This document shows, one piece after another, positions 37,218 through 49,498 of a stretch of DNA of 64,000 nucleotides. The stretch comes from Eucalyptus grandis. Its lineage: Eukaryota; Streptophyta; Magnoliopsida; Myrtales; Myrtaceae. Where the stretch lies: the NCBI RefSeq assembly GCF_016545825.1, contig NC_052613.1, positions 34,298,844 through 34,362,843 on the forward strand. Reading direction: 5' to 3'. A program made the translations under genes and the position numbers. How positions within the stretch are numbered: the first letter of the stretch is position 1; every line of letters starts with the position of its first letter. The notes under the pieces are model-generated. The model saw only the letters and a program-made list of their open reading frames with translations, searched no databases and was not told the origin of the DNA.

Positions 37218-39355
37218 GGGCTCATGCCGAGAGCGGCGGCGGCGATGGCTCGGCCCGATGAAATCATGTTGTAGATCGATCCGGTGGGCAGTGGATTGGA
37301 TCATGTGGTCGTCGGTGATCTCCGCAGGCAAGTCCACCAATTATTCGACTGCTAGCTGGCCGGATGCATTGCGATTTGCAGTATCCGTGTTACTATGATC
37401 GAATTCGTGATTTTTGGCTATGGCGCTAGCGGTTCTGTTGGAAAAACAGGGTGCGATCTCGATATTCTTTGAGAAATCAAGCATATAGGTTAAGCATATG
37501 AGCAAGTTCTACGCACTCTATTCGGTTGGTAAAAACTGGGGAAAAGATTGCTTAGATTCGAGCACCGGAGGTTATCAGGGAATAGAATCGGCGCTTTCGT
37601 TGTTTTGACTGTTCTGTCATCCCCTTGGGAGAGATCAATCAAGTCACTTCTTCTTAGAAACTCAGATTGCAGATTTTAAGAATGTTCGGAGTTACTATTA
37701 AAGCTGCCATTACTTTTGTGCAGTCAGCCCAGGAGATCGAAAAAGAGGGGAAGTTTCAGAATGATATGCTCAGTCAGCTGGGTTATATTTTACTTTGGAC
37801 GGACAGCCATCTTTTACTGTTCCTTCCCTGAAACCGTTAGGTTGGGCTATTTTTCTTTTTGTTCTTTTTTGAGAAATCATAATTAGCAGGGTAAATTGCT
37901 GAATGATGCTGTCTCTTCATTGTGCTTAAGTTCTTATATAGTGGGGAAACGAAACAGGTGGAGGATACTTTTAATCATAATCGTGTAATCGCGCTATAGT
38001 ATACAGCAACCATGCTGTGCATTCAGGCTATCAACAGCCCAGAAATGGCATTAATAACAAACAGGATTTGGGAAAACTATGAGATTGATATGAAATGAGT
38101 GGGCAAATCATTCAGATGCCTTGTGTTTTGAAAGACTATTGACTCCCCTTGTCCGAAACTCTTAGATCCACCCAATTAAGAAAGTAAAATCATGTTTACC
38201 ACGCTTTTTTTGTTATTATAAAAGTTCAAATAAATAGAAGCTGACTAGGAATGTATCAATGTGTTTTTGGCAGAACCGGGTGATTGCCATTAGCGTTCGA
38301 CTAATCTGTCACAAACAAATGGAGTGACTGCCAAAACACGATGGTGTGAGATTAAGTTTCCTGATGAAAATCTGTGGGCCTTCTAATTTAAGCTGCTTGT
38401 TGCCTATATGTTTATTCTTCATGCAACTGTGTAAAACATTATGAGCTGCATTTGGTGACCAGCGTATGCAGCCGAATAATATAAAAGTTATCCTCCCCGA
38501 CGTTTGAGGGCATTGCATGTATTGGATAAGACAACCTTGAAGACCAACCTCAAAAGGATGGTTAAGAGTAACCTTTACCGACCCAATAAACTAAAAAATA
38601 AAATCCAGTTCACCTTCTCACTATTCAACAAGTGAAATGTCCTGATGCTTGACGGTGAATTCCATGTACAGCAAGGTAGCTGCTGAAGGTCATTGTCTTC
38701 ACTGTCAATAGTTTTCTGTGGTTGAAGGTCATAATTTTGTTATTAGCATCTGCTCTCTTCCCCTCCCTCTGCTGATGTCATATATCTGTTCACCGATTCT
38801 GCTTCTAGAAACTTGTCATCTGGACAATTCAGGTGAGTAAACTATACGTGCCATGTAATACCTGCTAATGCCTAAAATCCCCGTTGCCTTTGGCTTGACA
38901 ACCCAACCCCTCAAAAGAATGAACAACTGAAGAAATAAGAAAAAAGGCTGTTTGAGGTAGCATCATGAATCTTGATTCATTTTCTGCTTGAGGTACCTGC
39001 AGTTGCCTAGCTATCATGCCATTGCCATCTGTTCTCAATGATTAATGTTGTTACATGGAGCTTCATTGTCAGCTGTAGCCTGTAGCAGCTCTTATGTCTT
39101 ATATTGTCAGAATGCAGTCATAGATTATTAACATTTACTGGTTTTGAGACAGTAAAATCGCCCGTTGTTTTCTGAAGTCATTTGATGTCTTTACATCAAT
39201 TGACTCTGACCAAAGCTCGAGCAGGTGTGAAGAACAATGTCAGGAGACTGAACAAGAGCATTGTGCAATATGGCTCAAACAATGTCATCCACATCATCGT
39301 GTTTGCATTGATTTGTTTCTTTCTGGTCTATCTCTGGTACAAAATCTCTGGATGA
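37218..39355 (+). pseudogene. Bet1-like SNARE gene relic (At4g14600/At1g29060-like)
   Basis: Three segments match plant Bet1-like SNAREs, small tail-anchored Golgi/ER transport proteins. Segment 1 (37218-37328) reads RPDEIML, stop, IDPVGSGLDHVVVGDLRRQ, with TAG at 37272-37274 inside the conserved EIQLRIDP-type motif. Segment 2 (37724-37790) reads SAQEIEKEGKFQNDMLSQL. Segment 3 (39197-39355) is open and reads LTLTKARAGVKNNVRRLNKS, then a hydrophobic anchor IIVFALICFFLVYLW and a TGA. The acceptor before segment 3 is lost (ACAT, where the left copy has ATAG), and the donor after segment 2 is poor. I judge it a pseudogene; expression of the intact last exon is not excluded. Confidence 0.7.
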
Positions 39356-40350
39356 TGAGGAGTTGGCGCTTTGCTTTGATGCTTCGTCAGACATATTCCC
39401 TAGATTTCAATAAAGATCACTCTAGATGGAATTGTACAGGCATACATAGGACGTCTCTTTTTTTCCTGTCGAAACCATGGAATTTCTGATTGCTTCGTTT
39501 GAGCCGTGTCTGCTATGCTGGCCAGATGACATTTTTAACACTCTTGCGGCTAAGTCAGGTTGTTTTTTCTCTTTTCGTCTCATCACATCAAGTACCTCTC
39601 GGTAAGCATTGATTCTAAAACACCAACTCTTCAGAGTTGTGCAAAGGGTCGTGTGAACAGGAGACTAACAAAAGGTCCCAATTCCACCAGCTAGATGGGT
39701 TCATTTAAGAGGAGGTCAACATGCTTCCTTTCTTTATTTCGCCATTGCATACCATCGTGTAGCTGGATTTTTCCTAGAATGCTGTGTAGAAACCTTGGAT
39801 TTGGGTAGAGGATAGGACAGTACACCTTTCGGATGAAGATCGGTATCAGAGCCTACCAGGACCCAAAAAAAAAAAAAAGTTTGCATTTCTTCCATTAAAA
39901 AAAGAAAAAGAAACCTGTTGCCCATTGAGTATTATTAGTTCATGGATGGACTGAAGAATTTGATGATAAATAAAAATATTTTTCAAAAAACCATTTTTGT
40001 TTTTTTAGGAAAATATTTTTCTCTTTTCAGATAAGGAAATTCATTTTCCTAATTTTAAACTTAGGAAACCAAACCCCAAAGTTCTTCTATTCAAATAAGT
40101 ACACTCTGAAGGAAACAAAAAAGAAGTAGAAAAATCGTGGCGAACTGAGACGGTATTAAATCGACCGTTGCGTGATAAACCCGAGATAAACCTTCTGTTG
40201 TTTGCCTTGACGTTCAAGCCAAACCTCCGAATCGTGCTCGCTACTCTCTCTTTCGATCGTATTCCTTTCAGTCTTCGATCGCCACAGTTATGGGGGGTTG
40301 AATTTTACGCCTTTTCCCCAATCTCTTATTGCCAAAAGATTTCGTTTCTT
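39356..40350. other. Intergenic spacer and DNAJ1 relic 5' flank
   Basis: No gene was recognised. An A run lies at about 39867-39880, and an A/T-rich patch with GGAAAATATTTTTC-like words lies at 39970-40050. The last 150 bases become less AT-rich and probably include the old promoter and 5' leader. Confidence 0.5.
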
Positions 40351-43300
40351 ATGGGCAGATTCAGCTGGTTACGATGGGTGAGCGGATTCGATCGAGCATT
40401 TCTGGAGGGTGAGCCATGGAGGTATCGGCGTCTTCATGCAACAGGTGTGCTTCTGTCATTTGCTATCTATGGAGCAGTCTTTCTTACTTCCCTTGATTTT
40501 TTATTTTTATTTTTCTTTCGTTTCGGTTTTAGCGGCTAATTCATTTGATTGAAGTGATTCATGAAATTCGGGTGTTGGTCTGTTCATATAATTTCAGGTT
40601 CTCATCCCTACCCCAAAAGAAGCTACTACGATATTCTTGGTGTTTCGGAGGATGCCGGACGCGATGAGATTAAGAAGGCTTTTCATGTGGTGGGTAGATC
40701 TTATGTACTGAATATAGTCGAGGGAAACTAATGGGAATCACAGTGGTTTTTAACCAATTCATATTATGAGATTGTGGGTAGGATGGACTTTGGCCTTAGC
40801 TTAAAGCATGAAAATATTCGATTGAGGAGGCAAATAGGGGCCTCGAAAATTCGACCTCAGGATCTCCTAGTTCTAGTATCACGTGAGAATTTGTGGGACC
40901 ACCGCTAATTGTTTTAAAAACTTAAGCTTTTAAATGAAAGCTCGATTTATTATTTAAATATTCTAATATATACCATTGCATTGAGAATGCTTTTTCTTTG
41001 ATACACTAGTTTAAGTTATGATGAACACCATTTTAACAAATGATGCGCTCACAAAATGACAAAAAGAGATGGGTTTCCAGGGTACTACATTTCCTTGTTA
41101 TTTGTGGAGCTAGTTCTTCATCCGCTTCTATGCACATAAGATGCTTCATAATTGAAATTTATTCCACTGAGTTATGGCCAATCATTGCAAATATAGTGTT
41201 AGAACATAGGTTTGCTAATGCTATAATTTGATTAGTCGAGCTTAAGAATATTATTGTGTTGAGAAATTGATTTTGGGCTTGTCAATGTCCCCGGTGACTA
41301 TAAATAGTTACAGTTACAGCTTTTGACAGGGAGTACTTTTGTGAAGTTTGAAGAAGTTCTTTAATGCTAAAACTCTTTCAGGCAATTTTCCTGAAAATCA
41401 ATTTTAAGAGCTCTAAATTTCAGTATTCTGCAAGAATTATGTAATATGAATTTTGAAAGGGTTCATGGAAAGAACAAATGAGTTGTCTGGAGGAATAATT
41501 TGAGATCTACTACAAAGGTTTAACTATAATCCTTACTTCCAAAAGTCAATGTGACAATGGTCTGATAATAAGTGGTTCTTTGTTAATGTGCCGGAACTGA
41601 ACACTGACATCTTAACATATAATGAGCAGTAAGCGGTTCTTTGTTACTTTTGCTTTGTGGAGGTCAGGCTGATGTTAATAAGTAGATCACATATTCTAGT
41701 TGATCATACAAGTTTCAACCAGAAAGAAAATAAGAGAAGTACAACAAGAGTCTCCTGCAGCTTCTCAGTCAACTCCTTCCCTTTATGTTACAGAATTTAG
41801 TGGATATTCCTTATATCCAAGTGCCACAGCCACTTTGATTAATATAATTGACTGAACTTCTTCAATAAATTGTTTGTGCCATGGCACCTCTTTAGTTGTT
41901 ATGTGCTTCCTATATCCGATTCTGTTTCTTGGCTTGTATGCCATGCAGCTTGCAAAGAAGTACCATCTTGATGCAAATAATAATGATCCTTCGGCAAAGA
42001 GGAAATTTCAAAAGATAAGAGATGCTTGCGAGGTTTGGCTAATTGATTAGATGCCAGCAGAGGAAAAAAATTTTCACAGATTTTCACATGTTGTTTGGAT
42101 GTCTGATATGTTGGGGGAGACAATTTTTCTTTCTTGCCTTTTCAACTAATCTCAGACTTTGCAAAGTCCTGGAAAAAGAGCAGAGTATGACAGGGTAAAT
42201 TCTCTCACTCTTTCTACTTTCAACTGAATGACGTAGTGAACTTAGCATCTGAAAGCATAGCTGCATTCATAAGAGCGTGTTTTGCTCATTGTGCCTTTTA
42301 CATTAATTTAATGAAGAATTGCCGAGGAAGTTCAGAAAATGTTGAATATGGTGAAGGAGATGCTGAGGGGTTTCCACGTTATTATGAAAGGCATTTCTCT
42401 AGTTCATTCCACATGATCTTTTCTTGTGCTGCATGTTATCATCTTCCAGTCTTCTGATCCACGGTATTTAGCTAAAGAAACATTTGGTGTCATATCAGAA
42501 TGTTTGGGACAAGATGGATCAATTTGCATCTGATGTTGAGGTTCACAGTTATACTCCTGGTCTTCTTTGTTTATGAGATAATATTACTCGGATTTCCGCC
42601 CTTTATCTTGTTTGCTTAATGAGATAATATTGTAGGATTAATGCCCACGTTATTTTGAAAATTTATTGGTGGAACCGATACTTTCTTTCATCGAAGCTGT
42701 AGAAGGGTGTACAAAGATGTTTCCTTTGACGCATGTCTTCCTTGTGATACTTGTTGGTTAGTAGAGTTCAGTATTTTTTATCACACTGGTTACGGTACAT
42801 GTGACAGTACATCCTTCTACCTTTTGTTTCTGCAATGTCTCTCGGAGATCAAATTGATTATATATTTAGCTTTAGATGCTACAAGTGTGATCAATTTATG
42901 CTCACTGGTACTCTGTTGCTCTGGTCCTGTTTGCTTGCTAAAGGTTGGTCAACCAATGTGTGAATAGTTTTTGCACCTTTTGAAGGTTTTGGCTTGTCCA
43001 CGTAGAACTTAAAAGTATGATGAAAAGCACGGATAGTATATATGAGAAGCAAGATTTACAATTGATCGAGGTGGCTTCTAAGAATTGGCAAAAATTGAGG
43101 TGCTTGGAAAGTGTAGGGCAATTATACCACTAATGAGAGTTAACTTTACTGTGATTTTTTTTTTTTTTAAATCATTGGCTGTACATAACCATATGAAAAT
43201 CCCAGTTACTGATCTTTGATTTTGCTTATGACATCCTTTGATTTTTTATGAGTTACTTTGCAAGGTTTTTCTTTTAGTACATTTCCTGTAGCAAAATCAT

Positions 43301-46300
43301 GACGATATGTCTACATGGTAATTACAGATGGGTGGGGTTATTCACCTTCTGTAGATGTGAGAGTATGTCCAACTTGCAGAGGCATTGGGAGGGTAAGAGC
43401 TTTCCTGAGCTCTGCAATTATGCTGATTGATTGTTGAGTTCTTCTGCACCGTTTGCTCACCAGGATAATTCTGTGATTCATCAGAAGTTTGACGGACCAT
43501 CACATAGTATATATGACATGTACTTTGCTCTTCCTTGCTATTAGGTAAAAATTTCCCCACTTACTACAATGACATGCACTACCTGTAAGGGCTCGAAGAC
43601 AGCTGTCAAGGTTTAACATCATTTCTCATGTACCAGCTTTAATTTCAGTTTTCTTGGTGAAGCTTCTAATACTTAGTAACTTTGGGTAGGAGCAATGCAT
43701 TTCTTGTGGAGGATCAGGAGTTCTTGAAGGCACTAAGGAAATTAAAGTTACAATTCCTTGAGGTAGGTCAGAGTTATTGATCTCTGACAGAGTTTTGCAG
43801 TTTTTGTGTTCAATGCATCCTTTCTGTGAAGATGTAAAATGATGAATAAGGCTAACTGGGTTGAAGCTTGAACAGGTTGTGCATGCTCATTTTACAGCTT
43901 TATGGCCTCAGTTCTTTATGTTATATGTACATGACTTCTGTGAATATTGTTATTACTGTCAAAACGTGCTTCTGTAGGATTCACTGCTTTAATATTCTGG
44001 TTTGAGTGTAAATTACATGCAGATGGGTTCAGGTGTGTTGTTAAACCTATATTTTTCAATCTACCTTTCTCCGATGATTGCAACATTCAGGGGGATGACC
44101 ACTCAAGTTCTGTTACTCCCATTTTCTTCCTACAATGTTATACACTGCTCATGGTTGATTCTGTGATGGTCTTGAAGCATTTCCCCTCTGTAAGGAAATA
44201 ATTTCTTGTTGACACTGCAAGGCTTTTACTGCTCCATGTGGTGGCTGCAGGAGAAATAACACCAGTAAAATGCAATGCGATGTGTCTGAAATATGAATCA
44301 TGTCCCGCACAAGTTGTCTGGTCAGGGCAAAAGACAGCTTAAGCATTAACGATCTTTTTTGTCACCATCATGCGGCTTCAGTAGCATCATGATACTTGTC
44401 TGTATCATTTAGTGCTAGTGAACATGCAAAGTTTATTATCACAGGAGTTTGCTTTATCTCAAGCATCATGATGTTTTTTCCCAAAATGAGTGCATGACTA
44501 GCTTTATACTTTTCAATATTTATTATTCGTTTGGATATCTTCATCTTATGCATAATTAACCCAAATACTGTAAAAATTCTCTCTCTCACTGTACACTTGT
44601 GCTGGTGTTCTGAAGGTTAGGGTGTCAGAGCATTTAATATCAAACAATGCATTAATATAATAGTTTACACTTTTATATAAGTTGACTAGGATCCCTTATT
44701 ATGACATGGTGAGCAGGATGTCCTGTGTTATTTTTCAGGCCTCTTATTAGCCTCCCTTGGCTGACTCTTAACCTACCATGAGAGGAAGTGTAAGAATATT
44801 TGAATGTTAAAAAGTGCCACCACAGAAAAGCTTTTCTGATATCGTAAGTTTTTCAGAAAAGTTGCCATTTCTGCATTTTGCGAGTCTAAAGAGCTGACTC
44901 ATAAATTTATTTATTGTGCATGAGTGAAATGGTGCAACATGACCATCTTCATATGTCATAATGTGTTTTCCTAATTTGCTAACATAGCCTTTATCTTTTC
45001 TCTCCGGATATGGCTTGTTTTGAGGACATCTTTTTTTTTATGACCAATGTTTGTAAAACAAACATGTCTACAACACATTGTCTCAAGTGACTTCAAATGA
45101 CTGACAGGGTAAATCGATGCAGTTGGGACATATGACATAGATCCTCATGTCATGAGCATGGATTGCCTTTATTAAAGAACAAAACTGTATCTGATGTATC
45201 TTCAGTGGATAACCTGATATCTTCCATTCCTGAATGGAGTGGGTGTGGATTCCGGACACACAATTTGCATGCCAGAAGCTGGTAATGCTGGAGCTCATGG
45301 GAGTCAACCTGGCAACTTATTCATTAAATTAAAGGCATGATCCCCTCTTCTTTTCTGGTTGTATGGTAATAATGATGTTAAGGACAACTTTGATCCCGCT
45401 CAATGGTAGAAGCTTTATTCTGCTGTTGTTGGAGCTTTCCTGTGTAGCTTTATAGCATCGTTTCTCCATTTGAAGTCTGTCATATGATTTATCTGGAATT
45501 TGTCCCAGAAACTGTTACTACCATCAAAGAATTTTGGTTGTGATAGTGGAACATTTCGAAGTCTTGCTTTACATAATCGGTCACCTGCATCACTGTCAGA
45601 TTGCCAGCTGAATGTGCACGTAACTAGTAACTGTGCTCACGCAGGTGGCTGAAGATCGTACCTTTACCAGATGCGGTGAAGATGTATATGTGGTCTCAGA
45701 AATTAGCCATACAAGTGAGAACAAAACTATTGAGCATATTATGTTTTTGCCTCTTGTTCCACTTATAAGAAAATTCCCCCACCTAGCTTTAGCTCATGCC
45801 ATATCTGAAATCCTGTTTGTGTTTAGGTTAGTAATTCCTCTCGTCTATCTTTTTTTTTTTTTTTTTGGTAAAGTTCCTCTTGTCTATCTTGATAGTTGTA
45901 AATTCTTAAAAACTTTAATTGATATTAGCTTTAATTATTATGGCGTACACTGAAATTAATACCTCATTGTCGTGGCATGTGTTGATAGTTTGTTTGTAAA
46001 ACAACTAAAAGTGCGTTGTCCCACATAGAAAAGATGGGAGTTTGGGCTGATATGTAATTGTGAAAGTCTTCTAACATTACAATTGAAGACAATGGGCTAA
46101 GTGGACTTGACCCTACCATGCTTGCGTGCAGGTGTGTGATTATTAGTGGCACTTGTATACGAGCAGTTAGTTTTGCTAATGGTTATTAGGCGTCTTACAA
46201 CCTTTGAAACGTTGAATTACAATTTGTCTTTGAAACAATATGTCTGTTCAGAGAAGGAAAAGGGTTTCATGTTATAATGCATTGTTTCTAGTTCAATAAG

Positions 46301-49197
46301 GTTAACTGTTCGATTTTCTTCACTTTGTTAATATACAACCATTATTCTCTGATTGTTTCCTTTTGAAAATTCTAGGAGAAATATTAGAATTGTTATTTGG
46401 TATTCTCATTCAAGACTTTATTGTATCTTGGAGGATTTTTGCTAGTAACCATTGGCAACCATGTGGGGCAATTAATTCCTTAAAGACGGTGTCTTTTCAT
46501 GCCTCTGATTTCATTCTTCTTGATTACTTATTTCCCAACAGATGTTCAACTTACTTTCAACTTTATGATTAGTACTGAACTATTCTTTGCTTGTGCATTA
46601 CTATCTGTCATGACTTTTCTATTCATGTCATCATTACTGTGTTTTTTTTTTTTTTTTTTTTGGCTGGCATCAGTTCCCTGTTTTCCAATAGATATATGTA
46701 ACCTGGTTCCTTAACCTTTGGGGTTTACTTCTGTTACAGGCAATTCTTGGCGGTAAAGTTGACGTCCCAACTTTATCGGGGAAAATACGTGTCAATGTAA
46801 GAATTGTCCATGCCTCATAGTGACATATTTGTGCTTGCAGGTTTAACTGGAGAGTGTTTAATTAATAATTCACAATTAAGGACATGAATGTCGGACGGCC
46901 TTTGACCTTTTGAGTGGGGTAGAAGGTTAAAATTAGTATTAGTATTAGTAAAACCCGTATCTGAAAGCAGCCATAATGTAGCAAATCAGTGTTCCAAGCG
47001 TTTTACTGTTTTAACCCCTGGTTTTGGTTCAGTGTAACAATCTACCACTCTTGTTATTCATTTTGGGGTCCTTGTCTCGTGCTATGGAAAATCAATAAAA
47101 TATAGATCAGTAGTCACCAAGAACAAGAGGGTCTGTCACTTGTCTCAAAAGGAGTTCTTTGGGGTAGATTGAGTTGCTACACATCTAATTTTGAAGGAAA
47201 ACAGTTCACTATCTTCTATGAGAATGTACTAATTCTTTTTAGTTGGTTTTATTTCAAGAGTATATATCATGTGCAATATTGACTACCTTTCCATGGCAGA
47301 AGAACAGCACAAGTGCCATAACTTGGCACGCCGGGACACTTAAGTGCCATAACTTCCAAACGGTACACTTAAGTGCCACTTTTTTTTTTCGAGTGGGACA
47401 CTTAAGTGCCACCTCCGGCGACCCTTGCCGGAAATCCTACGTGGCAATATTTTATTATTATTTTTTGCCTACGTGGCTCGCCGGAGCTCCAAATCAGCAT
47501 AAAAATTAACAAAAAATTTTTAAAAAAGAAAATTTTAAAAATTTTAATTTTAAAAAATTTTAAAAATTTAAAAAAATAAGAAAATTTTAAAAAATTTAAG
47601 AATTTAAGAATTTAAAAAAAAAAAAAAAGTGGGGGAGGTCGAACGGGCGGCCGAGGGTGAGCCCTCGCCGCCGTCGCTCCCCGCCGTCGCCGCCTCCCCG
47701 CCGTCGCCGGGAAGGGCCGGCGACGGAGGGGGAGGGTCGGTCGGGGTCGCGGCCCCCGGCCGACCGACGGCGAGGGCTGCGAGCCCTCGCCAAATCGCGG
47801 CGAGGGCCGCGACCCTCGCCCCGAGATCCGGGCGAGGGCTCGCGGGCCCTCGCCGCCCGGTCGGCCGGCCCGGCCGGGCCCGCGACCCCGGCCGACCCTC
47901 CCCCTCCGTCGCCGGCCCTTCCCGGCGGCGGCGGGGAGGCGGCGAGGGCCCGCGACCCCCTCGCCGGATCGGGGGCAAGGGTCGCGGCCCGCGCCGCATC
48001 TAGGGCGAGGGTCACGCCGGCGAGGGTCACGGCCCTCGCCCAGATCCGGCGAGGGCTCGCGGGCCCTCGCCACGTCCCGCCGCCGCCGGGAAGGGCCGGC
48101 GACGGAGTGGGGAGGTCGGCGAGGGCCCGCGAGCCCTCGCCCGCATCTAGGGCAAGGGTCACGGCCCTCGCCGCGCCGGCGAGGGCTCGCAGCCCTCGCC
48201 GTCGGTCAGCCAGGACCGGCGACCCCGGCCGACCCTCCCCCTCCGTCGCCAGCCCTTCCCGGCGACGGCGGGGAGGCGGCGACGGGGGAGGCGGCGGCGA
48301 GGGCTCGGCCCTCGCCCGCCCGTTCGACCTCCCCACCCTTTTTTTTTTTTTAATTTTTCATTTTCTTAATTTTTTAAAATTTTTAAATTTTTCTTAATTT
48401 TTTAAATTTTTGAATACTTTATAATTTAATTAATTTTTATATTATTATTTACACGTAGGCACAAACGGCGTCGTTTTTGCGTTTTCTCCGCCACGTCGCG
48501 TGCAAAACGACGCCGTTTGGACTAAACTCGCCGGAAAATTGCCACGTCAGCCATTTGGCCGGATTTTTCGCCGGAGTGGCACTTAAGTGTCCCATTTTAC
48601 TCCGATGATGGCACTTAAGTGTACCATTTTAAAGTTATGGCACTTAAGTGTCCCGGCATGCCAAGTTATGGCACTCCAGGTGTCCTCACCTCACATTTCC
48701 ATTAAGTAAAGTACTGTTGTGAATGAAAGTTATTGTCTGTAACTCTATAGAAGCATTGGAAAATTTTAGAATGAAAAAGTATAAAGAATGTACAAATACT
48801 ACAAAAATAGATTCTTTAGTATGCTATCATCATTAGATTTGCGTTCACACCTTTTCGTTGCACATATAGAAAATAGTGATGTTCTTTGAGTCAATAATGT
48901 ATGGCGCTGAAAATGAATTCTGTCTCCCGCTTTCATTGTGATTGGATGGACTTCTCTTCCTTGCCTACATTAATCATATGTCTGTTTGCAAATACCTTTC
49001 AGATACCCAAGGGGGTGCAGCCTGGACAGCTTGTGGTTCTAAGACAAAAAGGTTTCAAGAAATAATAAACTATTTTGCATTAACTGTAGAGCTTTTTTGC
49101 TGCCTAAAATTATTCTTAGACACAGCATTGCTGCAGGATTCCAAATTCATGTCGATCCTGGATATCTATGTGTGCGATTTTAGATTAAATTCCCCAG
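40351..49197 (+). pseudogene. Mitochondrial DNAJ1-like co-chaperone (ATJ1 type), multi-exon pseudogene
   Basis: A type I DnaJ works with mitochondrial Hsp70. Exons by eye: 40351-40444 (basic leader MGRFSWLRWV), 40598-40689 (SYYDILGVSEDAGRDEIKKA), 41949-42032, 42156-42194, 42317-42424, 42499-42540, 42669-42756, 43328-43392 (CPTCRGIG), 43545-43610 (CTTCKGSK), 43690-43762 (CISCGGSG), 45243-45334, 45645-45714, 46740-46796 (AILGGKVDVPTLSGKI), 49003-49051, 49137-49197. Many keep GT/AG ends. Lesions: HPD is HLD (41964-41972); the first CxxC is out of frame in 42669-42756, which also lacks an acceptor; TGA replaces GGA at 43759-43761; the donor at 45335 is GC; two bases are lost near 45714; stop in the last segment. 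The final exon is absent; an LTR element starts at 49499. Family assignment is firm; loss of function is strongly supported. Confidence 0.85.
47305..48683. mobile_element. Foldback (long inverted repeat) DNA element with very GC-rich core
   Basis: The outer ends are inverted repeats: AGTGCCATAACTTGGCACGC at 47312 and its near complement ending 48675, each followed inward by GGGACACTTAAGTGCC-type repeats. Inside are A/T-rich stretches, then a core at 47634-48340 made almost only of G and C. The core is also inverted: GAGGTCGAACGGGCGG at 47635 mirrors CCGCCCGTTCGACCTC near 48330. I could not fix a target duplication. It lies in the intron between the DNAJ1 relic exons at 46796 and 49003. The long overlapping frames here are compositional. 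Confidence 0.75.
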
Positions 49198-49498
49198 GTA
49201 TGTTATTTATTAGTTTTTTGTCTGTTTTGAAAATCATCAGAGTTTGATTGAGTTTCCTCCTCGTCCTCTTCCTGGTCCCTGCTTATGCATAATTGGTTTG
49301 GTCAATATGCATTTGTGGCTAGTATAGATTTGAGTTGCATTTATGGATGATTTGTAGAAGTTTCTACTTCTCATGGAGGTACATTGCACATGTAATGGTA
49401 TTACATTAAACCTCAATTCTAAAAAATGAATGAATCTAAATCCTTTGTCACTGGACTACAACAATCTTCCCTTTGAAGTCGGTGTCCATCTTGGCAAA
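49198..49498. other. 3' flank of the DNAJ1 relic
   Basis: No last DNAJ1 exon (the conserved RQRAILEEF-type end) was found here. The stretch ends exactly at the LTR that starts TGTGACATCC at 49499. Confidence 0.5.

Noticed and set aside
36586..37340. Plus and minus frames of 90-139 residues upstream of the Bet1-like relic
   Set aside because: They overlap on both strands, cross a T25 tract, and match no family I can name; probably old promoter or leader.
47596..48397. Several long overlapping open frames of 120-250 residues on both strands
   Set aside because: The GC-rich core has almost no A/T, so stop codons are rare in every frame; the products are proline, arginine, alanine and glycine repeats and resemble no protein.
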